DNA of 64,000 nucleotides from Aromatoleum toluclasticum ATCC 700605 (GTDB taxonomy: Bacteria; Pseudomonadota; Gammaproteobacteria; Burkholderiales; Rhodocyclaceae). The notes beneath the pieces were generated by a model. The model did no database searches, had not been told where the DNA came from, and saw only the letters and a list, made by a program, of their open reading frames with translations. The stretch lies in the NCBI RefSeq assembly GCF_000378245.1, contig NZ_KB899506.1, positions 79,527-143,526 on the forward strand. The letters run 5' to 3'. Shown here piece after piece: positions 33,704 to 43,423 of this stretch. Numbering within the stretch: the stretch's first letter is position 1; each line of letters begins with the position of its first letter. Made by a program: the position numbers and the translations under genes.

Positions 33704-34530
33704 ATCTAGTCGTGCAGGGCGAGGACGTCGATTCGGTCGCCCTGAAAACCGTCGCCAAGCTCACCGGCGCCAGCGCCATCGAACAGATCACCCCGCAGGC
33801 CTTCCGCCTCGTCGGCGCGCATGAAAACGGCGAGATCGAAGCGGTGTGCGCCACCGCCGCGCTCGACTGGGCCTGGGTCGAACCCGGGCGTCGGCTCGCC
33901 GATTTCGGCCTCTTCGTCACCGACATGGACTCGACGCTGATCAACATCGAGTGCATCGACGAGATCGCCGACATGCAGGGCCTCAAGCCCGAAGTCGCAG
34001 CGATCACCGAGGCCGCGATGCGCGGCGAGATCGACTTCACCGAGTCGCTCACGCGCCGCGTGAGCCTGCTCGCGGGCCTGCCGGAATCGGCGCTGGCCGA
34101 CGTCTACGAACAGCGCCTGCAGCTCAATCCCGGCGCCGAGCGCCTGATGCGCGGACTCAAGTCGGCCGGCATCCACACCGTGCTCGTGTCCGGCGGCTTC
34201 ACCTACTTCACCGAACGCCTCAAGGCGCGGCTGGGCTTCGACGAAGCCTACGCCAACCAGCTCGAAGTGATCGACGGCAAGCTCACCGGGCGTGTCAGCG
34301 GTCCCGTCGTGGATGGCGCGGCGAAAGCGGCCCACCTGCGCGCAGCCCGCGAACGCCTCGGCCTGCGCCCGGAGCAGGTCATCGCCGCCGGCGACGGCGC
34401 GAACGACCTCCCCATGCTCACCGAAGCTGGCTTCGGCCTCGCGTTCCGCGCCAAACCGGTGCTGCGCAAGGCGGCAGACTGCCGCCTCGACCACGTCGGC
34501 CTGGACGGTCTGCTCAACCTCTTCGCGTAG
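33700..34530 (+). CDS. serB: Phosphoserine phosphatase
   Basis: 276-residue HAD-family phosphatase for the last step of serine synthesis. The catalytic DMDSTL has the nucleophile D75 and acid/base D77. Motif II is SGGFTYF, motif III Lys lies in KAAHLRAARERLG, and motif IV is AAGDGANDLPML. About 70 residues precede the HAD domain as a small ACT-like N-terminal region. The start overlaps the aroG stop, so the two are coupled. Confidence 0.95.
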   Translation: MNLVVQGEDVDSVALKTVAKLTGASAIEQITPQAFRLVGAHENGEIEAVCATAALDWAWVEPGRRLADFGLFVTDMDSTLINIECIDEIADMQGLKPEVAAITEAAMRGEIDFTESLTRRVSLLAGLPESALADVYEQRLQLNPGAERLMRGLKSAGIHTVLVSGGFTYFTERLKARLGFDEAYANQLEVIDGKLTGRVSGPVVDGAAKAAHLRAARERLGLRPEQVIAAGDGANDLPMLTEAGFGLAFRAKPVLRKAADCRLDHVGLDGLLNLFA

Positions 34531-34542
34531 TACATCCCCGTA

Positions 34543-34610
34543 GGAGCGGCTTCAGCCGCGAATGGGCCGTGCAAGCTGCGATAGCGCCGATTCGCGGCTG
34601 AAGCCGCTCC
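34543..34610. repeat. REP/BIME-like inverted repeat pair between convergent genes
   Basis: A 21-base arm, GGAGCGGCTTCAGCCGCGAAT (34543-34563 in positions), has its exact reverse complement at 34590-34610. Each arm can also fold on itself (GCGGCTTCAGCCGC). It lies between convergent serB and the M14 peptidase gene and can act as a two-way terminator. Similar 'GGAGCGGCTTCAGCC' elements are common intergenic repeats in proteobacteria. Confidence 0.8.
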
Positions 34611-34655
34611 CACATGACCGCTCCCGCATAGCCGCTCACTCTGCGGCATCCCGCA

Positions 34656-35783
34656 TCAACCACCTTCCAGGTGCGCGAGGATCGCGTTCAGCATCGCCGC
34701 CCCCAAGCGCTTGCTGCGCGCACTGCTCCACCCCGCGTGCCCGTCGGGCATGTTCGCGTTGTCCTTGAACGGCATCTCCAGCGTCAGCGACACGCAGCCG
34801 AAGCGGTGCGCCACCCATTTGCTCGCCAGCGTGAGCAGCTCCTCGCCGAAACGCCCCGGCTTGTAGCCATGATCTGTCTGGAAGTCCGGGCTTGCCGCCG
34901 ACAAGGCCGCCACCATCCGTGCCTGCCGCGCGGCCGCCTCGGCAGTGAAGCCCGGCACCTCTTCCGCGGTCGAAAAGAACACGTAGGGCAGCGCCTCGTC
35001 GCCGTGGATGTCGAGGAAGAGATCGCAGCCGGTCGCCTCCATCGCGTTCCGTACGTGGAAGACCTCGGGACTCGCCTGCTCGTCGGGCGTGCGCCATTCG
35101 CGGTTCAGGTTGCGCCCCGCCGCATTCGTGCGCAAGTTGCCGTGGATCGCCCCGTCCGGATTCATGTTCGGCACGATGTAGAGCACCGCCTTTTCGCGGA
35201 TCCGGCGCGCGACCGGGTCCGCCGCGTCCAGCAGGCGCTCCAGCAGGCCTTCGATGAACCACTCGGCCATCGTCTCGCCCGGATGCTGGCGCGCGAGGAC
35301 CCACACCGGCCGGTGTGCCGGTGTCTCCCGCCCCACGACGATGCGGTCGAGCTCGCGCCCTTCGACCGTCGATCCGACGCTATCCACATGCGCGAAGGGC
35401 GAAGTCTCCGCCCAGCCGACGAGATCGAGGTGGCGCTCGTAGGAATACGGCTCGAAATACGCGTAATACACGCTGTCGTGCGCCGGCGCATGCTCGACGA
35501 CCAGTTGGCCATCCTCGTAGCGCGTCGCCGCGACGCGGAACCAGTTGCGCCGATCGTAGGACGCGACGCAGCGGTATTCCGGCCATCCGTCCGGGTACGC
35601 CGCCTCCGCGGCATTCTCGAACACCATGCGCAAACTCCGCCCCGCCGCCCCCTGGACGCGAAAATGGAACCATTGGCGAAACTCCGCCGCATTGTCCGCC
35701 CGCAGGCGCAGGCGGATGTTCTCCGGGTCGTCCAGGCTCAGGACCTCGATCGCCCCCGAGTCGAAGCTGTGGCTGATCCTCAT
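34656..35783 (-). CDS. Cytosolic M14-family metallocarboxypeptidase (CCP/Nna1-like)
   Basis: 375 residues, no signal peptide. An N-terminal beta-sandwich domain (about 1-115) precedes a zinc carboxypeptidase domain. Zinc ligands are H167 and E170 in ARQHPGETMAEWF and a later His in FLDIHGDEALPY; the catalytic Glu is in LTLEMPFKDN. Arg/Asn for the substrate carboxylate appear in GRNLNREW. This is the architecture of cytosolic carboxypeptidases, known in eukaryotes for trimming Glu tails; the bacterial substrate is unknown. Ten bases separate it from yaaA upstream. Confidence 0.85.
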   Translation of the reverse strand: MRISHSFDSGAIEVLSLDDPENIRLRLRADNAAEFRQWFHFRVQGAAGRSLRMVFENAAEAAYPDGWPEYRCVASYDRRNWFRVAATRYEDGQLVVEHAPAHDSVYYAYFEPYSYERHLDLVGWAETSPFAHVDSVGSTVEGRELDRIVVGRETPAHRPVWVLARQHPGETMAEWFIEGLLERLLDAADPVARRIREKAVLYIVPNMNPDGAIHGNLRTNAAGRNLNREWRTPDEQASPEVFHVRNAMEATGCDLFLDIHGDEALPYVFFSTAEEVPGFTAEAAARQARMVAALSAASPDFQTDHGYKPGRFGEELLTLASKWVAHRFGCVSLTLEMPFKDNANMPDGHAGWSSARSKRLGAAMLNAILAHLEGG

Positions 35784-35793
35784 GTCCCGCCCC

Positions 35794-36579
35794 TCACTCG
35801 ACGCGCCGGCGGAACACCAGCGTGTCCTTGTCCGACGCCTCCGGGGCGAACGCGTAGCCGTCCATGTCGAACCCCTTCAGCCCCTCGACGTCCTCGACGC
35901 GCTTGCGGATCGCGTAGCGGCACATCAGGCCGCGCGCACGCTTCGCGTAGAAGCTGATGATCTTGTAGCGCCCGCCCTTCCAGTCCTCGAACACCGGCGT
36001 CACGACCGGCGCCGACAACTTCGCCGGCATCACCGATTTGAAGTATTCCTCGGAAGCCAGATTGACCAGCACCGGCACCGCCCCCGCCTCGCGTTCCTGC
36101 GCGAGCAGGCCGTTCAGCGCCGCGGTCAGCTTGTCGCCCCAGAAGGCATACAGGTTCTTCCCGCGCGGATTCGCCAGCCGCGACCCCATCTCCAGGCGAT
36201 ACGCCTGCATCAGGTCCAGCGGCCGCAACAGGCCGTACAGCCCGGACAGGATGCGCAGATGCCGCTGCGCCCATTCGAGCTCCGCCGGCCCCAGGGTCTT
36301 CGCGTCGAGTCCGTCATAAACGTCGCCGTTGAACGCCAGCACCGCCTGCTTCGCGTTGGCGAACGAGAACGGCGGCGCCCAGGTCTCGTAGCGCGCAACG
36401 TTGAGCGTCGCGAGCTGATCCGAGATATCCATCAGCGCCGAAACCTCGGCGGGCGTCTTCTCGCGCATCACGGCGATCAGTTCGGCCGCATCGGCGAGGT
36501 AGTCGGGCTGCGTATGCACATCGGTCACCGGCGGCGTTTCATAGTCGAGCGCCTTGGCCGGGGAGATCACGAAAATCAT
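35794..36579 (-). CDS. yaaA: Peroxide stress protein YaaA
   Basis: 261 residues of the YaaA/DUF328 family, a cytoplasmic DNA-binding protein that lowers free iron and limits DNA damage under H2O2 in E. coli. The family start [14 protein letters not shown] and the internal [22 protein letters not shown] and [13 protein letters not shown] are present. The start at 36579 fits the conserved N-terminus; an in-frame Met ten codons upstream adds atypical residues. In the same operon as the M14 peptidase. Confidence 0.93.
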   Translation of the reverse strand: MIFVISPAKALDYETPPVTDVHTQPDYLADAAELIAVMREKTPAEVSALMDISDQLATLNVARYETWAPPFSFANAKQAVLAFNGDVYDGLDAKTLGPAELEWAQRHLRILSGLYGLLRPLDLMQAYRLEMGSRLANPRGKNLYAFWGDKLTAALNGLLAQEREAGAVPVLVNLASEEYFKSVMPAKLSAPVVTPVFEDWKGGRYKIISFYAKRARGLMCRYAIRKRVEDVEGLKGFDMDGYAFAPEASDKDTLVFRRRVE

Positions 36580-36645
36580 GGGATGGGTTCTTCGGGTTGG
36601 GGATGCCACATGTTAGCAAATCGCGCCGCCGAGGCCGGACCGGGT

Positions 36646-36651
36646 TTGACA
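36646..36651 (+). promoter_or_regulatory. Possible minus-35 of the bio operon
   Basis: A perfect TTGACA lies 50 bases upstream of bioA. The best minus-10 (GACATT at 36669) is weak, so only the minus-35 is convincing. No BirA-type or BioR-type palindrome is obvious. Confidence 0.35.
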
Positions 36652-36701
36652 GGAAACGCCGCTTACGCGACATTTAGCGGTTCCCCACGCTGGAACCGCC
36701 G

Positions 36702-38021
36702 ATGCACGCCCGCTCCCTGCTCGACCGATCCCTCAAGTCCGTCTGGCACCCCTGCACGCAGATGAAGCAGCACGAAAATCTGCCGCTGGTGCCCATCGTG
36801 CGCGGCGAGGGGCCGTGGCTGATCGACGCGGACGGACGGCGCCTGCTCGACGGCATCAGCTCCTGGTGGGTGAACCTCTTCGGCCACTGCAACCCGCGCA
36901 TCAACGCCGCCCTGCGCGACCAGCTTGAACGCCTCGAACATGTGATGCTCGCCGGCTTCACGCACGAACCGGTGGTCCAGCTCTCCGAGCGCCTCGCCGC
37001 CCTCACCGGCCACCGCCTCGGCCACGCCTTCTACGCCTCGGACGGCGCCTCCGCGACCGAGATCGCGCTGAAGATGAGCGCCCACTACTGGCGCAACGTC
37101 GGCCGGCCGGAAAAGTCCCGCTTCGTCAGCCTCGCCGGCAGCTACCACGGCGAGACGGTCGGCGCGCTCGCCGTCACCGACGTCGCCATCTTCCGCGACG
37201 CCTACGCCCCGCTCGTGCGCGCCGGCAGCATCGTGCCGACACCGGACGCCCGCGTTGCCGAACCCGGCGAATCGGCGGCCGACGTCGCCCGTCGCGCGGC
37301 GGCCGCGCTCGAAGCGCACCTCACCGAACACCACGCCGAAACCGCCGCACTGATCGTCGAACCGCTCGTGCAGGGCGCCTCCGGCATGGTCATGTACGAC
37401 CCCGAATACCTGCGCCTCGCACGCGCGCTGTGCGACCGCTACGAGGTGCACCTCGTCGCCGACGAGATCGCCGTCGGCTGCGGCCGCACCGGCACCTTCT
37501 TCGCGTGCGAGCAGGCCGGCATCTGGCCCGACTTCATCTGCCTGTCGAAAGGCATCTCGGGCGGCTACCTGCCCCTCTCGCTGGTGCTCGCCACCGACAC
37601 CATCTACGCCGCCTTCTACGACGACGCGACGACCCGCGGCTTCCTGCATTCGCACTCCTACACCGGCAACCCGCTCGCCTGCCGCGCCGCGCTCGCGACG
37701 CTCGACATCTTCGCGCAGGACGGCGTCCTCGCCGCCAACCGTGGCCTCGCGCAGCGCCTCGGCGATGCGGCCCGCGAGCGTTTCGCCGAGCACCCCGCCG
37801 TCACACACTTCCGCCAGCGCGGCATGATCCTCGCGTTCGACGTCGCCAGCGCGCAACCCGACTTCTCGCGCCGCTTCTTCTCCGCCGCGCTCGAAAACGG
37901 TGTCCTGCTGCGCCCCATCGGCAACACCGTGTATTTCATGCCTCCCTATGTGCTGGACGACAGCCACATCGCCCACCTCGTCGCCGGGGCCGCCGCCGCA
38001 CTCGCCGAAGCCCTCTCCTGA
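36702..38021 (+). CDS. bioA: Adenosylmethionine-8-amino-7-oxononanoate aminotransferase
   Basis: 439-residue PLP enzyme that converts KAPA to DAPA using S-adenosylmethionine in biotin synthesis. N-terminal SVWHPCTQMKQHE, the cofactor-region SWWVNLFGHCNP and DGASATEIALKMS, the Asp in LVADEIAVGCGRTG, and the PLP Lys K283 in LSKGISGGYLP are intact. First gene of a tight bioA-F-H-C-D cluster; seven bases before bioF. Confidence 0.97.
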   Translation: MHARSLLDRSLKSVWHPCTQMKQHENLPLVPIVRGEGPWLIDADGRRLLDGISSWWVNLFGHCNPRINAALRDQLERLEHVMLAGFTHEPVVQLSERLAALTGHRLGHAFYASDGASATEIALKMSAHYWRNVGRPEKSRFVSLAGSYHGETVGALAVTDVAIFRDAYAPLVRAGSIVPTPDARVAEPGESAADVARRAAAALEAHLTEHHAETAALIVEPLVQGASGMVMYDPEYLRLARALCDRYEVHLVADEIAVGCGRTGTFFACEQAGIWPDFICLSKGISGGYLPLSLVLATDTIYAAFYDDATTRGFLHSHSYTGNPLACRAALATLDIFAQDGVLAANRGLAQRLGDAARERFAEHPAVTHFRQRGMILAFDVASAQPDFSRRFFSAALENGVLLRPIGNTVYFMPPYVLDDSHIAHLVAGAAAALAEALS

Positions 38022-38027
38022 CCGCCC

Positions 38028-39188
38028 ATGCTGCTCGATTCGCTGAAAGCCGACCTGGCCCAACTCGACGCCCAATCCCTGCGCCGCGTGCGCCGCAGCC
38101 TCGACACCCCCTGCGGCCCGCACGCGCGCGTCGACGGTCGCGACATGCTCGCCTTCTGCAGCAACGACTATCTCGGCCTCGCCGCCGAGCCCGAGCTCGC
38201 CGAAGCGCTCAAGGCCGGCGCCGACCGCTGGGGCAGCGGCTCGGGCGCCTCGCATCTGGTCAGCGGCCACTACACCGTGCACGACGAACTCGAACGCCGG
38301 CTCGCTGCCTTCGTCGGCTGCGAACGCGCGCTCTATCTGTCGACCGGCTTCATGGCCAATTCCGGCGTGATCCCCGCCCTCGTCGGCCGCGGCGATGCGA
38401 TCTTCGCCGACCGCCTCAACCATGCCTCCCTCGTCGACGGCGCCCTGCTCTCGCGTGCCGACCTGCACCGCTACCCACACGCCGACCTCATCGCCCTCGA
38501 ACGCGCCCTCGCCGCGAGCACGGCCAAGCGCAAGCTGATCGTCACCGACTCCGTGTTCAGCATGGACGGCGACCTCGCCCCGCTCGCCGGACTGCTCACA
38601 CTGGCCGAGCGCTTCGACGCCTGGCTGATGGTCGACGACGCGCACGGCTTCGGCGTGCTCGGACCGGAGGGCCGCGGCGCGCTGCGTGAAGCGGGCCTCG
38701 CCTCGTGGCGCCTTCTCTACATCGGCACCCTCGGCAAGGCCGCCGGCGTCTCCGGCGCCTTCGTCGCCGGCCAGGCCGACGTCGTCGAATGGCTCATGCA
38801 GAAGACCCGCACCTACATCTTCACGACCGGTGCGCCGCCCGCCCTAGCGACGGCCCTGCTGAAGAGCCTCGACCTCATCGAGCACGGCGACGCGCGCCGG
38901 GTGCACCTCGCGACCCTGATCGAACATCTCCGCACGGGATTGCAACTGCGGCGCTGGCAGCTGATGCCCTCGTGCACCCCGATCCAGCCGGTCGTGATCG
39001 GCGACAATGCCGAAGCGGTCGCCGCCGCCCGCGCACTGTGGGACGCCGGCCTGTGGGTTCCGGCGATCCGCCCGCCCACCGTCCCGCAAGGCAGCGCACG
39101 CCTACGCATCTCGCTGACCGCCGCCCACACGCATCAGGACGTCGAGCGCCTCGTCACCGCGCTGAACGACCTGGAGCGCACCGCTTGA
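38028..39188 (+). CDS. bioF: 8-amino-7-oxononanoate synthase
   Basis: 386-residue PLP enzyme that condenses pimeloyl-ACP with alanine. [56 protein letters not shown] and the PLP Lys K237 in [11 protein letters not shown] are all present. The last codons overlap the bioH start (TTGA). Confidence 0.97.
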   Translation: MLLDSLKADLAQLDAQSLRRVRRSLDTPCGPHARVDGRDMLAFCSNDYLGLAAEPELAEALKAGADRWGSGSGASHLVSGHYTVHDELERRLAAFVGCERALYLSTGFMANSGVIPALVGRGDAIFADRLNHASLVDGALLSRADLHRYPHADLIALERALAASTAKRKLIVTDSVFSMDGDLAPLAGLLTLAERFDAWLMVDDAHGFGVLGPEGRGALREAGLASWRLLYIGTLGKAAGVSGAFVAGQADVVEWLMQKTRTYIFTTGAPPALATALLKSLDLIEHGDARRVHLATLIEHLRTGLQLRRWQLMPSCTPIQPVVIGDNAEAVAAARALWDAGLWVPAIRPPTVPQGSARLRISLTAAHTHQDVERLVTALNDLERTA

Positions 39189-39934
39189 GCGCCCAGCCGC
39201 TGGTCCTCCTGCACGGCTGGGGCCTGAGCCCGAGCGTCTGGTCCGGCCTGCGCGAAGCCCTGCCGTCACACGTCGTCACCCTCGCTCCCGCCCTGCCCGG
39301 CCACGACGAAGCCCTCCCGGCCCCCTCCGCCGATCTTGCGGCATGGAGCGACGCGCTGCTCCCCGCCCTGCCCGAGCGTGCCGTGCTGTGCGGCTGGTCG
39401 ATCGGCAGCCTGATCGCGCTCGACCTTGCCCGCCGCCATCCCGAACGGGTCGCCCGCCTGATCCTCATCGGCGCCACCCCCTGCTTCGTCGCCCGCAGCG
39501 GCGACGCCCCGTGGCCCCACGGCCTCGACGCGGCGACGGTCGCCGCCTTCAACGCAAGCTTCGCAACCGATCCTGCGGGCACGCAGAAGAAGTTCATCGC
39601 CCTGCAGTCGCTCGGCGACACACACCGGCGCGCCGTCGCCGCGAGCCTCGCCGCCGCCCTCACCGATGCCGGGCCGGGCCGGGCCCCCGGTCTCTCCTGC
39701 GGGCTGGAACTCCTCGCGAACACCGACCTCCGCGCCCTCGTGCCCGAGATTCGGCAGCCCACGCGGCTGATCCACGGCGCGGGCGACGCACTGATGCCGC
39801 TCGCAGCAGCGCAATGGCTCGCGCAGCAACTGCCCGACGCACGGCTCACGCGCCTCGACGACTGCGGCCACGCGCCCTTCCTGTCCCGTCCGCAGGACTG
39901 TGCCGCGCTCATCGCGGAAGACCTCGATGACTGA
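39185..39934 (+). CDS. bioH: Pimeloyl-ACP methyl ester carboxylesterase
   Basis: 249-residue alpha/beta hydrolase that removes the methyl group from pimeloyl-ACP methyl ester, ending the BioC-BioH route. Oxyanion region [12 protein letters not shown], nucleophile S72 in CGWSIGSL, acid Asp in HGAGDALMP and the His in [12 protein letters not shown]. The start is TTG at 39185, overlapping the bioF stop by four bases; no ATG lies near the conserved N-terminus. BioC overlaps its end by eight bases. Confidence 0.93.
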   Translation: MSAQPLVLLHGWGLSPSVWSGLREALPSHVVTLAPALPGHDEALPAPSADLAAWSDALLPALPERAVLCGWSIGSLIALDLARRHPERVARLILIGATPCFVARSGDAPWPHGLDAATVAAFNASFATDPAGTQKKFIALQSLGDTHRRAVAASLAAALTDAGPGRAPGLSCGLELLANTDLRALVPEIRQPTRLIHGAGDALMPLAAAQWLAQQLPDARLTRLDDCGHAPFLSRPQDCAALIAEDLDD

Positions 39935-40745
39935 GCGCCACCGCCACAAGCAGCAGGTGCGCAAGGCCTTCGACCAGGCCGCCGACAGCTACGACCGCGC
40001 CGCCGCCGTCCAGCGCGAAGTGTGCCATCGCCTCGCCGCCCTTGCGGCCGCAACGCCCCCGTCCGGGTCCGTTTCCCGCATCCTCGACGCCGGCTGCGGC
40101 ACGGGCTTCGGGCTGGATCTCATCACCCACGCCCATCCGGACGCTCACATCGTCGCGCTCGACTTCGCGCCGGCCATGCTCGCGCGCCTGCGCCAGAACT
40201 ACCCGGTCGCCACGGTCTCCCTACTGTGCGCCGACCTCGAGGCGCTTCCGCTCGCGGACGAAAGCCTTGACGCCGTCTGGTCCAGCCTCGCGCTGCAATG
40301 GTGCGACCCGGCACTCGCACTCGCGCAGATCGCCCGTGCCCTGCGCCCCGGCGGCGTCGCCTGGATCGCGACCCTCGGCCCCGCAACCCTGTGGGAACTG
40401 CGCGAGGCCTTTGCACGTGTTGACGAGGCGAGCCACGTGATCCGCTTCCACCCCGCAGCCGCATGGATCGCGGCCGCCGAAGAAGCAGGCCTCTCTCTCG
40501 TCGCAAAGGATCTCGATCCCGCCTGGGCGCTTGCGTCCGACCTGCGCGGCCTGCTGCGCGACATCAAGGCCATCGGCGCGCACAGCGTCGGCGAAGAGCG
40601 GCGCCGCAAACCCCTCGGCCGCGCCGCATGGCGCACACTGCAAGACGCTTACGAAGCCCACCGCCGCCCCGACGGACTGCTGCCCGCGACCTACGACCTC
40701 ATCCTGCTCGCACTCAGGAAACCGGAGACGACTCACCATGACTGA
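39927..40745 (+). CDS. bioC: Malonyl-ACP O-methyltransferase
   Basis: 272-residue SAM-dependent methyltransferase that caps malonyl-ACP to start pimeloyl synthesis. RKAFDQAADSYDRAA is the usual BioC N-terminus, LDAGCGTGFGLDL is the SAM-binding motif, and the post-motif LSSLALQW segment as SLALQWCDP is typical. The ATG at 39927 lies inside bioH; bioD overlaps its end by eight bases. Confidence 0.95.
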   Translation: MTERHRHKQQVRKAFDQAADSYDRAAAVQREVCHRLAALAAATPPSGSVSRILDAGCGTGFGLDLITHAHPDAHIVALDFAPAMLARLRQNYPVATVSLLCADLEALPLADESLDAVWSSLALQWCDPALALAQIARALRPGGVAWIATLGPATLWELREAFARVDEASHVIRFHPAAAWIAAAEEAGLSLVAKDLDPAWALASDLRGLLRDIKAIGAHSVGEERRRKPLGRAAWRTLQDAYEAHRRPDGLLPATYDLILLALRKPETTHHD

Positions 40746-41415
40746 TCGCCGCGCCTGGTTCCTCACCGGCACCGACACCGAAATCGGCAAAACCTTCGTC
40801 ACCTGCGCCCTGCTCCACGCCGCGCGCGCTGCCGGCCACAGCGTGGTCGGAATGAAGCCGATCGCCGCGGGTGCCGAGCTCGTCGATGGCGAACGCGTCA
40901 ACGAAGACGCCGCCCGGATCCGCGCCGCCGGCAGCTTCGATCCCGGCCTGCGCCTGCTGAACCCCTACTGCCTCGCGAGCCCGATCGCCCCACATATAGC
41001 CGCTGCCGAAGAACGCATCCGGATCGAGCCCGCGCGCATCCTGCGCGCATTCGAGGAACTCGCCGTACGCGCCGACGTCGTCATCGTCGAAGGCGTCGGC
41101 GGCTTCCGTGTCCCGCTCGACGAGCGCTACGACACCGCCGACCTTGCCGTGGACTTCGCGCTGCCCGTGATCCTCGTCGTCGGCATGCGCCTGGGCTGCA
41201 TCAATCACGCCCTCCTCACGGTCGAGGCTCTCGCGGCGCGCGGCTTGCGCCTCGCCGGCTGGATCGCGAACCGTGTCGATCCCGCGATGCTGCGCTTCGA
41301 TGAAAACCTCGCGGCACTGCAGGCGAGGATTCCGGCAGCGCTGCTCGGGGTCGTCCCGCACGTGCCTGACGGCAATCCGGCGAGTGCCGCCGCCGCGCTG
41401 CGTTTGCCGGATTGA
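40738..41415 (+). CDS. bioD: Dethiobiotin synthetase
   Basis: 225-residue ATP-dependent enzyme closing the ureido ring. P-loop GTDTEIGKT at 11-19, the Lys in VGMKPIAAG, and EGVGGFRVPLDE are the family signatures. Last gene of the cluster; bioB is not in this window. A palindromic repeat follows the stop. Confidence 0.96.
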   Translation: MTDRRAWFLTGTDTEIGKTFVTCALLHAARAAGHSVVGMKPIAAGAELVDGERVNEDAARIRAAGSFDPGLRLLNPYCLASPIAPHIAAAEERIRIEPARILRAFEELAVRADVVIVEGVGGFRVPLDERYDTADLAVDFALPVILVVGMRLGCINHALLTVEALAARGLRLAGWIANRVDPAMLRFDENLAALQARIPAALLGVVPHVPDGNPASAAAALRLPD

Positions 41416-41450
41416 ACCCGTCGATCCCGGTCAAACGTCGTCAAACAAGT

Positions 41451-41535
41451 CCGTTCGCCCTGAGCTAGTCGAAGGACACTGCCAGGGCTTCGACAGGCCT
41501 GTCCTGAGCGAAGTCTAAGGGCTCAGCCCGAACGG
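41451..41535. repeat. Nested inverted intergenic repeat between convergent bioD and methyltransferase genes
   Basis: Outer arms CCGTTCG (41451) and CGAACGG (41529-41535), then CTGAGC (41460-41465) with GCTCAG (41521-41526), then GTCGAAG (41468-41474) with CTTCGAC (41488-41494). The 'CTGAGC-N-GTCGAAG' core is a widespread proteobacterial intergenic repeat. Located between two convergent genes, it probably serves as a two-way terminator. Confidence 0.7.
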
Positions 41536-41548
41536 TCGCTGGTTGCCG

Positions 41549-42346
41549 TTACGAGCCGAGTGCCGCAGCGCACTGCTGGCGCACCTGCTCGAACAGGCAG
41601 ATCGCCGCAGCCGCCCCGACATTCAGCGACTCGACCGCCCCCGGCATCGGGATCACCACCAGTCCGCTCGCCAGCGCCGCGACCTCGGCCGACAGCCCCT
41701 GCCCTTCCGCCCCGAACAACCACGCGACCGGCCCGTGCAGGTCGCAATCGTAGAGCGGACGCGCACCAGCCCCGAGGCCCGTCGCGAGGATCTGCCCCGG
41801 ATAGCCGCGCAGCACCTCGCCAACCTGCACATGCTCATGGATGTTCAGGCAGAAGTGTCCGCCCATTCCCGCGCGCAGCACGCGCGGCGACCACGCCTGC
41901 GCACAGCCGGGCGTGAGCAGCACCTCCTTCAGCCCCGCCGCGGCGGCAGTGCGCAGGATGGTGCCGAGATTTCCGGCGTCCTGCACCCCGTCGAGCACGA
42001 GGAGGGAATCGCACAGCCCCCTGGGCATCGGCGAAGGCGGGATGTCGATGACGGCCAGAATGCCCGACGGAGAATCGACCGGGCTCACGTACGCGAACAG
42101 CGGATCGGTCAACTGCAGAACCGGCAGGGCGTGGCAACGCTCGGCGATCCCGCGGATCTCCGGCCGCTCCAGCCCCAGCGCGCTCACCACGATCTCGCGC
42201 AGCGGCCACCCCGCGTCCAGCGCCGCCTGCACGAGATGCGCGCCGTCCAGCAAAGTCAGCGCGCTGCTGCGCCGCTCGCGCGACGAGCTCGCGAGCGCAT
42301 GCAGACGCTTCACATTGGGATTGTCACGGGACGTGATCGCTTTCAA
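41549..42346 (-). CDS. TrmH/SpoU-family RNA methyltransferase
   Basis: 265 residues. An N-terminal substrate-binding domain (LKAITSRDNPNVKRL) is followed by the SPOUT knot domain with three motifs: DAGNLGTILRTAAAAG, LFGAEGQGLS and IPMPGAVESLNVGAAAAICLFE. It probably 2'-O-methylates rRNA or tRNA with SAM; the site cannot be fixed from sequence. A TTG at 42346 with GAGG eight bases upstream is chosen because homologous proteins begin at this point; TTG at 42382 is an alternative. Last gene of the long minus-strand cluster. Confidence 0.85.
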   Translation of the reverse strand: MKAITSRDNPNVKRLHALASSSRERRSSALTLLDGAHLVQAALDAGWPLREIVVSALGLERPEIRGIAERCHALPVLQLTDPLFAYVSPVDSPSGILAVIDIPPSPMPRGLCDSLLVLDGVQDAGNLGTILRTAAAAGLKEVLLTPGCAQAWSPRVLRAGMGGHFCLNIHEHVQVGEVLRGYPGQILATGLGAGARPLYDCDLHGPVAWLFGAEGQGLSAEVAALASGLVVIPMPGAVESLNVGAAAAICLFEQVRQQCAAALGS

Positions 42347-42356
42347 ACCGCGGGCC

Positions 42357-42812
42357 TCAGACGCCCAGCCCCAGCGTCGCAATTGCGACCGTCACCGCGC
42401 CGAGCACGATGTTGAAGCCGACGCGCTGCCGGATCTGGTTCAGCGCCACCGCTCCCGCCGCCCACTCCTCGCGTGCGACGGCGGCCCGCAGGCGCCGCCA
42501 TGGCCCGAACCAGATCGACAGGAACACGGCGATCATCACGAGACCGGTCAGCATCATCAGATGCCAGGCGCGCGGCGCATGGCCGAAGCCGACCTCGACC
42601 AGCCTGCCGATGCCGGTGACCGGGAGCAGCACGACGGCCACCCACACCATCGGAAAGAAGCGCTCGAACACCCCGACCCACAAGGGCAGGCGCTGGGACG
42701 GCGGAAGTGCCGTCGCTGCGGGACGCAGGCACAGGTAAGCGAAGGCCATGCCGCCCACCCACACGATCACGCTGGCCAGATGAAGAAAGAGCACCAGATG
42801 CCGGAGTGTCAT
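42357..42812 (-). CDS. CopD-like small membrane protein
   Basis: 151 residues with four hydrophobic helices. The N-terminal [22 protein letters not shown] resembles the CopD/DUF2269 group, in which His residues in the first and third helices may bind copper or haem (H5 and H11 here, then [10 protein letters not shown]). The function in this group is unsettled. The start overlaps the rnhB stop (ATGA), so it is coupled to that gene. Confidence 0.7.
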   Translation of the reverse strand: MTLRHLVLFLHLASVIVWVGGMAFAYLCLRPAATALPPSQRLPLWVGVFERFFPMVWVAVVLLPVTGIGRLVEVGFGHAPRAWHLMMLTGLVMIAVFLSIWFGPWRRLRAAVAREEWAAGAVALNQIRQRVGFNIVLGAVTVAIATLGLGV

Positions 42813-43423
42813 AGCAGCGTCCCCGCAGGCCAGAGTTCGGGATTGTCGATCAGGGTGCGCACGGGACCGAAACTGCGCCGATAGCAGTCGATCACCCCGT
42901 GCTGCCGCAAAGCCGCGAGATGCGCCGCGGTCGGATAGCCCTTGTGTGCGGCGAAGCCATACTGCGGAAAAACCGCATCCAGCTCCAGCATTTGCGCGTC
43001 ACGCACCGTCTTCGCGAGGATCGATGCCGCGGCGATCGCCGGCACCGTCGCATCGCCCTTCACGACCGCCTCGCACGGGACGTCCAGCTTCGGGCAACGG
43101 TTGCCGTCCACGCGTACGAGATCGGGCACGCGACCGAGCGCCGCGACCGCCCGCTGCATCGCCAGCATCGTCGCGTGCAGGATGTTGAGCCGGTCGATCT
43201 CCTCGACAGTCGCCTCCGCGACGGCCCAGGCCAGCGCCCGCTCGCGGATCAGCGGCGCGAGCCGATCGCGGGCGCGTTCGCTGAGTTTCTTCGAGTCATT
43301 GAGCCCCTCGATGGGCCGTGCCGGGTCGAGGATCACCGCCGCAGCGACCACCGAACCCGCGAGGGGTCCGCGCCCCGCCTCATCGACGCCGCAGATCAGG
43401 CCGGTTGCCGGGATGGATTCCAT
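42809..43423 (-). CDS. rnhB: Ribonuclease HII
   Basis: 204 residues. It cuts RNA in RNA-DNA hybrids and single ribonucleotides in DNA. The catalytic acids appear in [13 protein letters not shown] (D13, E14) and later in [11 protein letters not shown] and the conserved [12 protein letters not shown] and [14 protein letters not shown]. The start at 43423 overlaps lpxB by 28 bases; upstream in-frame starts lie deep within lpxB. Confidence 0.96.
   Translation of the reverse strand: MESIPATGLICGVDEAGRGPLAGSVVAAAVILDPARPIEGLNDSKKLSERARDRLAPLIRERALAWAVAEATVEEIDRLNILHATMLAMQRAVAALGRVPDLVRVDGNRCPKLDVPCEAVVKGDATVPAIAAASILAKTVRDAQMLELDAVFPQYGFAAHKGYPTAAHLAALRQHGVIDCYRRSFGPVRTLIDNPELWPAGTLL

Noticed and set aside
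37430..38689. A 419-codon plus-strand frame across bioA and bioF
   Set aside because: Arg/Pro/Ala-rich frame-shifted reading of bioA-bioF with no family features.
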